Of a stretch of 64,000 nt of DNA, positions 21,008-32,000 are shown piece after piece. The translations under genes were made by a program, and so were the position numbers. This stretch comes from Haemaphysalis longicornis (Eukaryota > Arthropoda > Arachnida > Ixodida > Ixodidae). The stretch lies in assembly GCA_013339765.2 (NCBI GenBank), contig CM023454.1:65725878-65789877 (forward strand), written 5' to 3'. How positions within the stretch are numbered: the first letter of the stretch is position 1; each line of letters opens with the position of its first letter. The notes beneath the pieces were generated by a model. The model was not told where the DNA came from and did not search any database. It worked only from the letters and a program-made list of their open reading frames with translations.

Positions 21008-23749
21008 ATATGCGGGGCTAAATCTTGGCAGTTTCAAGGCCTGCTCCGTCTTTCTGTAATGTTATGCTCAGACTACGTATGAAATTACCTAGGGTATGGG
21101 GTTTCGATTGACTGAGAGTTGATGGACGGAAATGGAGGTGTGGTGGGCCCCTCTGGTGCGTCTCCCTTTAGTAAAGGTTCTGATTTGGCAAAGATTTTTT
21201 TCACTTATGACATCTCTGCATTTGAGTATCCTATTATACGCTGCATGAAAATATAACTAGGAACATTGAGGCGGCGAAACGTTCAATTTTGGCTGCACAT
21301 ATTTTGTGAATGATCGTCTGGAAGTGAAAATATTTTACGTTATTAGCACAGACACTTCGAACGATAAGTAATCTCCATGCCTTGTATAAAACACGTATGT
21401 AAAAAGAACATACATCGCCATTATACTGGAAAAAAGTATTTCATAATATATATAGTCAGCATCAAGAAATAACCTTTAAACATTGCATAACAGTAAAATT
21501 TTTATCAGTGCTTGGCAAAAAAATGGTATGGTTTTTATAAGAACAATGAGCCCAGTTTCTGTAAAAAGGTATTGAAAAATGAACTCTTAAACCTATCTAA
21601 CGTTATACATATGTTTTGTTAGACCACTAGTTGGAAAAAGAGTGAAAATGGTAATCCTACTTTTTGGTTTTTCTACAAGCTTTTGTTCATTAAATGAAGG
21701 AGGAGCACCAGGTTCACTTCTGCCCTTACGGCGTTCGGGAGCTTTTTCTACGGACATCGACACAGTGTAAAAATAGGTCTTCCATAATAGTGTGTCGTAG
21801 TATCTCGAGCACCACATCGTAGGTACATTTGGTATGGATCTACTTAGGGACATATGTGATGGAGGAAGTGTATGGTGGAGAGGGAATAATTTTGTTTTTA
21901 TCACCATATTTTGTTAGGGTGGGGATCGAGAGGCGAGTCAAGGGAATATAGGTCTGCCCTCCATGGGAGGTATATTTTGTAATTCGAGTAATAGCAAGGC
22001 AGCGTTTGTGGGTGTTACGTGCCCCATGCCAGGAGAGGACTACGTCTGGGGCTGTGTAAAGAGTCGTCGAAGAGTAAGCTAAGCCGCCTCCTTACTTGGA
22101 GTGCCCACGTGTCCGGGGTTTATTTCAGGAATCTGGTTTGGTTGGTGGAGGGTAATATAGGAGAATTACCCGAGCAGTTCGTGATGTGGCCCGCGCTGAT
22201 TTTTGTACTGGCGTTGTTTAGTTGAGAAATATGCGATGTGGGAGTAGGTATTGAAGAATGTGTTGATGAACAAGGATGAAAATCGGTGTAGATGGCGCTT
22301 TCAAAATAATTACCCACTGGAAGCTTAAGTTGAATAAAAGGCTTCCGAACGGTGCCATGCCGACGGAGGCCAGTTCCTCGACATTTGGTGCTGGGAAACC
22401 TGGGAGGAACAGCCAAGTGGACTGCATGATGGCGAGTGCATCTTCGAGGAGTCCGAGATCTGGGGATCTCCTTCCTGGGAAACGTCTTGAACCTGTGATC
22501 TTAGAGGTCTTGCCCTAGAACGGCGACCGTGATGCCCGGCTGCTCGATGCTAAATGGCAACCGTTTGGAAGCGGGACACAGCATCGAGGCCCTAAAATGG
22601 AGAGACTCAGAAAAACACTCTGGGCACAGATTTTGGACCTTTCCAACATGGCAGACTGCACCTTGAAACAACCGTACTCAAAAATAGGTACGCTGAAATC
22701 GCCGTGGGATTCTGCACAGCGCCAACAGACGAGCCTTGTTTGTTCAGCTTGTCAACTAGATTAGAAATTTATCAGACTTAAAAAACTGCGCAAAAGACAT
22801 GAAGAACTGAGTCTTTTCTCAGAGTGCTTATTCGATCTAGTTTGTTGATTTGCTAGAAATTATTAAAAAGGTTGTTATTTCTGCCGAGTGGCTAAAATCC
22901 CGTAACACAGAAAAGGTATTCTTTCATGGAGATATTGACAGATCGCTCCTACAGTTGCCTTTTTGTCTAAGCCACGCAGAGTGGTACTGAAATCTTAAGG
23001 TTCTTTCATGAAGCAGGAGCCCTGGCTGAAGAAGCGCTGATAATAAATCCTCTGCCGACAACCGCCCAATTGTCCAGATGTGAGGTCAACACTGCCTCTT
23101 CTGTTCCGCTGTGGCAAAAGAGCTATTTCACACTTTGAGAAAACGAAGGATTCGACAGACTTCAAACAAGGTTTCTAGAGGAAGTATCGAAAAAGAAGTA
23201 TCACCCAGTTTGACCAGTTTGACTTGTGTGGGTGTAAAGGGAGCCACCGTGAGCACAAGCAGAAATCATCGCGAAACACTGTCTGAAAACAGAGATTCAG
23301 TGTTTTCAAAACACTGAAAACACAAGACCGCAATACACCGTGGTACTTATAATCGTGGAAGACATTTCCAGTAACAAACAGGCCAGCCATCCACGCGAAG
23401 AATATTTGTTTGAAATAGTGCCCCCTCTAACCAATTGAATCACCCCCGGAACGATAAAACCCAATCAGACGATGAAACCCAATGACACATCGAATAAGGA
23501 TGGCCCACTATTTCATTTTTACCAGAGAAAAGAATTCTTCTGAAATTTCGTTGGCAGTATTGAACAAGACTATTACTATAAAACGGAGCCACCCTTCGAA
23601 GCATCCATTGAATTGAAAGCAGGTGAATAATGAAGATCGATACGCTCATTGGATCACAGCACGGATGCTGGACATCCAGACACTCATTTTTGTTGTGTTG
23701 CACAGGAACCATTATCACGGGTGTGAGGATGTTGATGAAAGAGGAAGAC
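21008..23749. other. Long stretch without identifiable gene
   Basis: Open frames of up to 130 residues (for example 21593-21907 minus and 23440-23832 minus) show no domain I can place. The right-hand part may hold the decayed 3' portion of LINE-F, which would be expected here, but I could not recognise its RNase H. Confidence 0.3.
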
Positions 23750-23799
23750 GACAGGGGCACATAGGGCGATATCTCAGTCATTATCCTCAAGAGGAAGAA

Positions 23800-24720
23800 G
23801 TGGAATGAGGCGTTCTGAGTGGTACCATGCACAGCGTAAACTCGGCACTATGGCCAGTGGTGTGGCCTGGCCTCGTCTTGGGGATGGGAAGGGGGTTGTG
23901 GTTCGGGGGGCAGCGGTATCTTGGATTGGTCCGTCTCCTGAAATAACAGCTGCAATAAAGGCTTGTGGATTTGGATATTGAGCGGCGTGCTCCGAAAAAT
24001 ACTGAGGGGAGTGGTAAGATGACACTGCTTTTGTCCAGTGTTTGTAAAGAACCTAACGTCATAATACAAAGCGTGCTGAAGGCTGTGGATTTCAGACGGC
24101 TGGGATGCGAGTTGAAGAAGGCCTATTTCAACAGGGATAGGGGACATTACAGATCCTTGTTTTGTTCCTTCGGACGGAGTCGTGAAAGGGTCAGACTTAA
24201 GGGGCCTAGTACCGAGGGTTGTGGGGCCTTTTTTGAGAAAGACCCTGACGAAGCTGTATGCGGCCGCACTGGAATTGGTTGCCTGGAGTCGTGGTTTGGC
24301 CGTATGCGTGACATTAGCAAATGCTCCTCATACATCTCATGGAAGTATGGAACTGGGGTGCCTTTTCTTAAATTTTTGAATATTTTCTCTTTAAATTATC
24401 AAAGCACATACTAGTTTGGCAGGTGTGTTCGAACCGAATTAAGGTGTGAAGATAAACGTCACTAATCTCCAAAAGCGACGTAAGTCGGGAGTGAACGAGG
24501 TACCGGAAACGTTCACCCAGACATGATATGAGGACAAGAGGGCGAACGTTGTCAATGGAGACTGGTTTGTAGGGTTTGGAGATTAGCGTGATGTGGGCGT
24601 GGAGCCTCCGAGGAGGCAGGGTGGTGGCGGCGCACGGCTTGTTGAAGAGGCTAAGGAAGAGTTAGGGTGTCCATCAATACTTAGTAGGGTGTTGTTGGTT
24701 TTTCGATCTTTTGACGGGGT
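23800..24720 (-). pseudogene. LINE-F reverse transcriptase, catalytic motif lost
   Basis: Near 24560 the RT entry motif reads SKPYKPVSIDNVRPLVLISC (family: PKPGK...LRPISLTS). After a gap the palm continues in the frame at 24147-23848: TKQGSVMSPIPVEIGLLQLA, then IHSLQHALYYDVRFFTNTG. The motif C position reads YYDV where family members have YADD, so it is inactive. The 99-residue frame is the longest surviving piece. Confidence 0.7.
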
Positions 24721-24724
24721 TCTA

Positions 24725-25400
24725 TTACACGTTATTCAGGTGACGGGCCGCTTCAATTCTGAAACGAGAATGGGAATCAAGCACAAGGTTAGGGGTACCC
24801 ATTACGTCGTCACATGCTTTGAGGTGGTGGGGTTTGCTGGGAGACGAAAAAACTTCCTGCGTAAGGTGTCTGGAATATGGACTGGGTAATGGGGTAGTTA
24901 TGAATGCACCTTTAAATGTGGTGATGCGTGGAAGTTGTCGAGTGTTCTGAACCCAGCAGATGTCTCCGAATACGCCAAGCACGCTAGTTGTTAAGCGTAC
25001 CCGCAGATCGTCACAGAAGGAGTGCCAATTTTGGGTTAGTAAGGTTCCAGCATATTCCGTGGCACGCTGGGTGACTTGAGCGATACGGTGCTTTAGCGAG
25101 CGATTCTGCTTGCGCGTCTTCCAGCGGCTTGCTGAGCTTTGTCGAACTGCCCACAAATGTGAAAATGGGCGTCCACAGAAGGATTGGTTTTATCCACGGG
25201 GAATATTGGCTATGTACTTCTGAAGCAAGGACCGGGACTGCGATGTCCATTCTTCGAGGTCCGTATTGTCATCTGGTTGCGAGCTGTGATCCTTGGGATC
25301 CCAAGGTTGGAACAAGGACATATCAGTGAGAGTAGCGTAACCTATTTTAGGCACGAAAGGGAGATGGCGCACCATGAGTGCCAAAATGGGATGAGTGGTA
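24725..25400 (-). pseudogene. LINE-F endonuclease end and linker
   Basis: The minus-strand frames at 25384-25190 and 25156-24725 read IGYATLTDMSLFQPWD, then WKTRKQNRSLKHRIAQVTQR and AEYAGTLLTQNWHSFCDDLR. This is the helical linker between endonuclease and RT in this LINE type (the family wording has a Trp/Cys pair in NWxxxCDxLxG). A stop near 25187 separates the two frames. Confidence 0.7.
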
Positions 25401-26019
25401 TCGCGTAGTTTCAGCCGTTCGCGGGGAGGGCCATTTCGAGCGAGTCATGCTGGGTTGGTGTCATGTGAAACATTGTTCACTCTCTAAGTCATTGTACAGA
25501 GTGAATGCGTTTTTCGGCGTTGCATGGAGAAGGGCACTGCGATTTCTTGTGGCTTGGTTATAACCCCATGAGCGTTGGTGGCATAATATCTTCAAGCAGA
25601 AGAAGAGAGTTACACCCGAATTTTTGTATTGTTATCAGGAAGGGGGATCGATGCGATAAAATGGTTGTCGTGGGGGACTGCACAAGTTAAAGAGGCTGTG
25701 TTGACCCGGGAGAGTTGGGAGAGTAGTGACAAAAGTGGGGTTAATGGGTGAAGAGATTTGGTGTTGGTTGCTCTGTGAACATATTAGAGACGAACACTGC
25801 TGTGTGGTGAGGCGAGTACTATGTGACGCATTCGAAGCAACGATGGGTTGGTGTTGGCGTGCAGCTTTACAGGAGGGCTAGAACGTCCGGAAGAGTTTGG
25901 CATCTGTACTGACCGAGCTGCGCTTTTTTTCTGTTATATGATCGGCAGTTTCAAGAATAGATGGTAATCGCGGAGAGGTCCATCATCATCCAGCGAGTGG
26001 GGGGACCACAGTTAGGTGG

Positions 26020-27260
26020 TCATCGCGATGCTAAGATATCTCCCGCTTCGTTGGCTGAGCAGTCCTGTCGTCTTCGAGGGCGTACAGGAGATGCACAATC
26101 GCCTGGGTAAGGATGGATGGGTTGGCCTGTTTTACGATGGCCCACGGGCTGCGTGAGGGAGTTAGTGATCCGAAGATAAGTATGGGCAGTGTCGGTAATT
26201 ATTTTGCTGAGAGCAGCCAAGGCTTCGGTTATCGGTTTCTCAACAAGCGGCATGATTTTTACACGAATGTTTTCATCATTGAGGGCATCAGCCGGGCATC
26301 AGGGAGGGAAAGTAAAGGTTCAAGGAACGTAGCCTCTGGCGGTGGTTCTCTGGGCTTGTTAGATGGGAAAATAGTGTTTTCGAAGAGGTAAATACGCGGC
26401 ACCATGGGAGCGATTTTCTTCTTTTATTTAGTCTAACAGGTGCATTGTGGGCGGGGCCAGAGTCGTGTGGTAAGAGAGGCTGTTATCAGTCACCTGAGGA
26501 GACGAGGAAGAGACTGAGCAGCAGGGTAGCGCGGACAACAGCTGACGAGCTGACCTGTCAGGGGTCGACATCCGATGATAGAGGGTCGGTTGGTCCAGAG
26601 GGGGAAGGTGAGGCTCGGAGACTGGGGTGGAGGTATGAAACGGTTAGGGGAGATTTTGCTTGCAATGGCATAGGGAATGCTACACAGTTTATACTGGGGA
26701 CTGCACGGATGGTCTGCTTTATCATTGCTAAGTGCAGACGCGGGCAAGTTGGGCGGTCGCGATGCGGGAAGACATGTGGACTGTGGCCGATGTCGCCGCA
26801 CGGTTGAAAACCTTGCACAGTGTGGCGCAATGCGCAGCAGCGGTACAGGAGGCTCCCGACTTTTACGTAAGAGGGTCCATGAGAGCACTGGAAGGTAGGA
26901 GTGCCGAGATGGGTAGCTCCACAAGGAGCGCAGGTATAAGTTGAGGTTTGTTCTAATATAGGATGGTCGCCGAGAGCTTCATTTGTTTTATCCGGGTCCA
27001 AGCCATGGATGACTCCCGGACCAGTGTCGTGGGTCGGCTTAATGTGCGGCACAATTTCGTGTTGTCTTCCGCCGATTTCCATGCGTGTGATCTTGCTCAG
27101 CGTGATTGCATGACTGGCCTTTATATACTTGCGACGACGAAATTATGGAACGTCTGGATTGGAATGCGAATGCCATTGTAAAATTTCTGCTGGGGAATCG
27201 CACTTGCTGTTTCGAAGCTTTTAATAAACCTTTGAAAGACGCCAGACATAGCGACACCAC
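26020..27260 (-). pseudogene. LINE-F ORF1 with zinc-knuckle remnant
   Basis: An N-terminal frame (27260-27039) leads into the 174-residue frame at 27082-26558. The latter holds HIKPTHDTGPGVIHGLDPD, then HLGTPTFQCSHGPSYVKVGS and LLYRCCALRHTVQGFQPCGD, then IGHSPHVFPHRDRPTC. The last part corresponds to the CCHC knuckle region of nucleic-acid-binding ORF1 proteins. A proline-rich tail follows (26924-26490), and a possible coiled segment (EALAALSKIITDTA) lies at 26253-26020. Confidence 0.65.
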
Positions 27261-27300
27261 ACCCTTGTGAGGAAAAACCCACTAAACAATTTCTTTCCAT

Positions 27301-27389
27301 AGTCATGCTGGCTACTCCGCGAGCTCGAGGCGGATATACAGTGTTGCCAGATGGCTAGATGAAAGAAGCCGAAGGTGGGGGTTTCTACA
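27301..27389 (-). repeat. BEL-1 3' LTR start, truncated
   Basis: It begins TGTAGAAACCCCCACC on the minus strand directly after the polypurine tract. The continuation to about 27300 has no partner copy for confirmation, and LINE-F sequence follows. Confidence 0.4.
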
Positions 27390-27409
27390 TACTCCCCCCG
27401 GAATTAGCT

Positions 27410-28158
27410 TGAGATCATTCTAAGGTACATTCAATATGATACAATAGCTGAGTCTGTCTTCTGAGGATGGTTCTACTTTGTTGATGCACCATACACGCTC
27501 TAACACGTCCAGCTTGCCCGACCAGCACATCGTCTACTACTCAGGTTTTACACACCGGTCTTGGCAGGTGATGCTCGCTTGAACGCTTTGTGTTCCCTGA
27601 AAAGAAGGTTCGACAAACTCCTCTTCTTGTTACGAACAATTTGAATGCCATCATAACGCTGGAAGTAGTCATGTTACCCACTAGCGCCAAGTGCACAGCG
27701 CGTGTAACCGCACACGTGAAATCCAGTATGCATGACGTTTTGTTCCTGCCCTGATCCTTTGTATTCAATGGTCCTGCGAAGTCAAGGCCGGTCACCTCAA
27801 AGGGTTGAGCCTGAGTCACCCTGTCAAGTGCCAAAGGAGCTACTGGTTCGTTGGCAGGGCGGCTGTTGAAACGGGTGCCTGTAAACTATTTCTTCAAGGC
27901 CTTTTTGACCATCTGTCTTCCACTAACCACCCAGTACTGTGTACTGAGCTCCGTGAGCGTTTCAAGTGCGCCACCATGTAAAAGTCGGCGGTGGGTGGTG
28001 CATATCAGAAGCTCGTTGAAATGATAGTACGCAGAAAGAACGACCGGATGCTTTGTGCTGTAGGAAAGTGCAGATTCGTCAAGACGTTCTCCGAACCCTA
28101 ATATTCCGTTTTGTTTGCAGTAGACATCCAGGTCACGCAAAGTATAGTAGCTTGCCAA
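27410..28158 (-). pseudogene. BEL-1 integrase, core partly deleted
   Basis: The zinc-binding N-domain is clear at 28158-27886: HPVVLSAYYHFNELLICTTH, RRLLHGGALETLTELSTQYW and VVSGRQMVKKALKK. The core follows with PFEVTGLDFAGPL (first Asp present) and CAVTRAVHLALVGNMTT. The second catalytic position reads FFSGNTKRSS, where family members have SDNGTTF. After that the frame jumps to the C-terminal VVDDVLVGQAGRVRACMV and LLYHIECT segments. The catalytic Glu region is missing, so integration activity is lost. Confidence 0.8.
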
Positions 28159-28542
28159 GCGGGTTGACCTTTCAATACATTGCAGCTCTTCGGGGGAAGG
28201 CCTCGCGCTGCACCAGCGCTGTCACAAGCGTATGAGCTCCTGCGATCTTGTCTGTTCAAGATGTCCTGTGTGCTTCTCGTTTCGGTGTCTTGAGTTATGC
28301 AAGAAACGCTGATCCAACGCGAAACCTCGACCATGCTTAAAAAGGAAGCTGTACTGCATCATTGGCAAGACCACTTCTTCGACTGTTACGCTGTGAACGC
28401 AAACTGGTCTTCTTTCTTCCTCTGCTTCGGTCAGTTCGACAATCTTATATCTTGGCCAGGCCACAGGTTGTTCAGCAGGCCAGCTTGGGCCATTCCACCA
28501 ATTCCTATTTTTCCTTGAGGGCCTTCGCGCTCACTCCTATCG

Positions 28543-28977
28543 TCAGGAAATCAGTTGGGTTCTCTCTCCAGGCCAGTGATTCCACGTACCCGGATCAATT
28601 TGATGTTGTATCTCCAGCATTCGATTGGAAACAAAAAGTTTCCTGAGTCGCGCTGTCCCTCGGACCCAGTGTAGTGCAACGGTAGAATCTGTCCGCATGT
28701 CCCACCTCACAACTTGTAGGCTAAAAAATTGGGACAAATATTCTTTCATTCTGGCACCCACGAGGACTCCCATCAATTCCACTCGTGGAAGAGAAAGCTT
28801 CTTGATTCGCCCCACTCGTGACTTCGATAAAATCAAAGTAACGGTCGATTCGCATGTTCCTGTTCCGCGCAAGTACGCTACAGCTCTGTATGCCTTGGGG
28901 CTTGCATTCGTAAAAATGTGGATGTCAATGTGGCCGTCCGTGAGACCACTGTATCTTCTAGGTACTGTGAGCTCCAT
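28543..28977 (-). pseudogene. BEL-1 RNase H domain
   Basis: An open frame of 144 residues reads IDIHIFTNASPKAYRAVAYL, VTLILSKSRVGRIKKLSLPR, VELMGVLVGARMKEYLSQFF, DMRTDSTVALHWVRG and LFVSNRMLEIQ. This is the typical Pao RNase H. The first catalytic position reads FTNAS where family members have FxDAS, so the Asp is changed to Asn; the Glu of VELMG and the Asp of TDST are kept. The upstream frame 29319-29059 is the RT-RNase H connection (YDPLGLIIPVTV). Confidence 0.8.
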
Positions 28978-29058
28978 TAAATGATGCAGCTGTGTGTGCC
29001 ACTGCTTCCAAGTTGTCTGTACGTCTTCAGGTAGAGGGGCATACCAGTCGAGTCCCCG

Positions 29059-30026
29059 TTACCAGAGTGTTTGAAACAGCAACTTCGCGGTCACTGTTAC
29101 TGGGATAATGAGTCCAAGTGGGTCATAAATGCGCGTCGATGCCTGAAAAATGAAGTGTTTTGTATTGCTTTTCTGATCCAAGAGGTACAGAACGGCATTT
29201 AAAGTAAAGGCAAAGCAGTCTTGCTCCTTGTTCCACACGAGTCCCAAGACCCATGAGCAGCTCGCCATGTGGCATTCAACTTGGCTCTCGCCACATCCGG
29301 TCCTGTCATTGTCCAGCAATCATTGCAATGTCTTCGAATTCGTGCTACACTTGCGGAGCGTCATGCTCACAAGATTCATGACTTCGAGGGCTTCACGGTA
29401 GAAATCTTTATTCTCTCTTTCAGAATCCATTCCGGTGTATATATCATCCACGTAGAGGCTTTCCGCAATCTTTTTTGTCATCTCGGGGTGGCTTTCGCCT
29501 TCGACAAGTGATAACGCAAAGTGGTGGCGAGAATGAACGGGCTGCTTGTCGCTCCAAAAGGCACCCTTGCCATTCTCCAGACTTCCAACGGAGGGCTTGG
29601 GTCGTTGTTTTTTGGCATATACTCATACCAAAGGAATCGCATAGCGTCGCGATCCTCAGGGCGCGCCACAACCTGGAGGAACGCCTTTTCAATGTCAGCA
29701 GTGAGGCCAATGCGATGAATCCTGAAGTTCAGTAGTACCTTCAAGAGGTGCGGATTCAAATTGGGTCCTTCCTCCACACTCTCATTTAGGGAAGAACATC
29801 CTGCATCACTGCACGGTGCATTAAACACGACTTTAATTTTTGTCGTAAGACTGTCAGGTTTGAAGACTGCTCGATGTGGCATGTAGTACATTCGTTGTTC
29901 GGGCTTGACGTCAGCCTCTGCTGGTACTCGTTCCTCAAATCCTTGCTGCAGGTATAGACGTATCGACTCATCGTACTCCGTCATCATCCGTTCATCATTC
30001 ACCAGCTTCTTAGTGCGGTTGAACAA
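29059..30026 (-). pseudogene. BEL-1 reverse transcriptase, YVDD intact
   Basis: A 182-residue frame (30026-29478) carries YMPHRAVFKPDSLTTKIKVV, FNAPCSDAGCSSLNESVEEG, motif A IGLTADIEKAFLQV and PFGATSSPFILATTLRYHL. Just beyond, in another frame at about 29430-29465, the catalytic SLYVDDIYTGMDSE is intact. A stop or indel between these two blocks is the main defect. The enzyme would copy the element RNA into DNA. Confidence 0.85.
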
Positions 30027-30191
30027 ACGCTTCTTTGCTACAACTTTGTTGTTAGCTAATTAGAAATTCACTTGCTTCCAAGGCAGTCCAACCTCGTAAC
30101 GTCGGTCACGAGCTTGATGGAGGATGTAAATTGCTTGTCAACATGGTCCTCTTTGTATAGTTGGGCGACTGGTTTGGTAATGCCCAGACTG

Positions 30192-30449
30192 TCAAGCTCC
30201 CAAAAGGACCACAGTTCGGCGGACAGGCTCTGCGGTTCTCCACACTTGTGGGTACGGAAAACAGCAGCTGTTTATCAGCATGCAGTTGAGCTGCTTTTGG
30301 GGAGTGGGTCTCTGAAGTGTCCACCCAAACTCAGTATTGACCGCAACCAGAGCTCCCTGCAGTTTCTGCATGTCTCCAGACACGAGAGTCTAGTAGTAGT
30401 CAGCTCCAACGTGAATGAAGAGGCCAGTTCTCGCCAAGTGGGCTAAGGG
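30192..30449 (-). pseudogene. BEL-1 protease-RT connecting region
   Basis: The minus-strand frame MSGDMQKLQGALVAVNTEFG followed by WTLQRPTPQKQLN is a characteristic Pao segment between protease and RT. It is interrupted on both sides by frameshifts. Confidence 0.65.
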
Positions 30450-30533
30450 CACGGTGACATCCACCAGTTCCCTTATCTTCGCCTTGGCTTCTGAACGACA
30501 TGCTCAGAAAAATTGAGATGGTCAGTGCAGATC

Positions 30534-31166
30534 TCAGATATTTCTAGGGCTTCGATGGAATACTTCTTTCGGTGTTATTGGCTCCTGAGCCATAGTCGCA
30601 CTCGCTTGCGTTTTTTTGTTTCCGGCTCCTCCGAAGGCATATATCGTGACGTCCTCTTCTCCAAGAACCTCCAGCTGCAGTTGGCGGGAAAGTTCTTCGG
30701 TCACCAAGTTACGCTGGCTACCCCCATCAAAGAAGAGGCGGGCCAGTGATCTTCGCTGACGTCCTTCTGCCCAGACTTTGGGCGTTTGGGGAAGCACGGA
30801 AGATGCCTTGTCGTTCTTCTTGCCCTTCGCGGAGTGCAGCTCCGTTGCTGTGTTCTCACTTTTCTTCCATCCAGGGTCGCACATCTGAGTCAGGTGCCTT
30901 TTGCTGCTATTCTTGCACCTGACGCTTTTGTTGTTACACTGTCTCGAAGTGTGGCCTTTGACAGCGCAGCGGAAGCACGTACTAGAATTCCCAAGGGTCT
31001 TCTCCTTTTCTTCCAGAGAAAGAGGTGCTCGACATTTCTTCGTTTCGTGGTTCTTTGCAGCACAGAATGCGCATGGATCCATATGCCGCGATCCACTTGC
31101 TAAATATAGTGAAGCCATTGACGCTTTCGACTCATTCATCTTTTCATTTTCAAAACGAGGTTTCAT
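30534..31166 (-). pseudogene. BEL-1 gag zinc knuckles and protease
   Basis: An open frame of 210 residues. Two zinc knuckles stand near the N-terminal third, CAFCAAKNHETKKC and CFRCAVKGHTSRQC, and a third, decayed one reads CKNSSKRHLTQMC. The Pao-type protease follows, with active-site wording LARLFFDGGSQRNLVTEELS and then VTIYAFGG. The catalytic Asp is present. The frame ends soon after, so the protease C-terminus lies in another frame. Confidence 0.8.
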
Positions 31167-32000
31167 ACTGGGGTTCTTGCGTTCTTGTCGCCCAACTTGT
31201 AATGCTTGTTCTCTTGTTCTCTACTTTCCACTGCGGTTTTTAAGAAATCAAGCAAGCTCTCTATGCGCAATCCAGTGTCTTTTGTGACTGCGGAACGACG
31301 CCTGTGATATTCGACGACACGTTTGCTTGGCATTGTTCGCAGCAGCGCGGAGCAAAGCATCGCTCCGAAACTTTAGCTCTTCACACCCACAGCCGTGAGC
31401 GCCTACATGTTGCGCTGCAAGTGATCGTACAGGTGACGAAGACTGTTAAATTTTCACTTCGTATGGTAGGCAACTCCAGTACCTGGGTGAGATGTTCCTG
31501 GATAAGAACAACCGAGCGGCCAAAACTCTCCTTCAAAAGGTCGATGGCGCTGGCGTAGTTCGCTCCTGCCATTTATATCCCAGCTAACGCCAGTCTAGCT
31601 TTTCCAGTGAGCGTTGTCTGAAAGCACAAAAACTTCTCCGCCTCTGAAAAAGCTTCGTTGTCGTGAATAGCGTCCCGAAACTGCTCCCAAAATGCCAGAG
31701 CGGGGTCGATATACCATGTTGTAAATGTCTTTCAGGAAGCATCGTTGCGGTGCAGGGAGGGTATTGGCGACCGTTGTAGTTTAATTTGTGGGCTCACTAA
31801 GTTGAGGGGCTAATGCTAACATGGCGTTGCCTGGTGGCTTTAGAGGCACTTTCTTGAGGCATGAGTAGATGACATCGGTCCAGGTTCTTTCCGGTAGGAT
31901 AGTTCCACCACTCAGTTGCCGAATCCTATGGCCTCATGGCTGTCAAAGTGCGGCGCTGAGAGTTGGAGCTCTGCGCCCGTTGGAATTGTCGTAGGCTGCT
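31163..32000 (-). pseudogene. BEL-1 gag, N-terminal and middle part
   Basis: The frame at 31572-31381 reads GANYASAIDLLKESFGRSVV then LIQEHLTQVLELP, the hallmark of Pao gag (ANY..AI.LLKERFG). Downstream, 31360-31163 has YHRRRSAV and LRIESLLDFLKTAVESREQ, also typical. Upstream pieces near 31620-31690 are in other frames. The start codon was not found. Confidence 0.7.

Larger units (their letters stand above)
23750..27300 (-). mobile_element. LINE copy F, a second RNase H-type LINE family
   Basis: Minus-strand order from 27260 is ORF1, ORF2 endonuclease tail, linker, then RT. The wording differs from the A-D family (for example ORF1 GVIHGLDPD and linker AEYAGTLLTQNW), so this is another lineage, common in ticks in my recollection. 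The whole is decayed, with many frameshifts. The 3' end was not located; the 5' end abuts the BEL-1 LTR near 27300. Confidence 0.7.
27300..32000 (-). mobile_element. BEL/Pao LTR retrotransposon BEL-1, no 5' LTR found
   Basis: On the minus strand it carries gag, two zinc knuckles, protease, RT, RNase H and integrase in BEL/Pao order. The 3' end has the coding sequence for an ANSGGSM-type terminus overlapping a G-rich polypurine tract (plus-strand CTCCCCCCG at 27392-27400). It is followed by TGTAGAAACCC, a likely LTR start (27389 leftward). That LTR is cut short by LINE-F. The segment to the right of 32000 shows no matching LTR. Confidence 0.8.
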
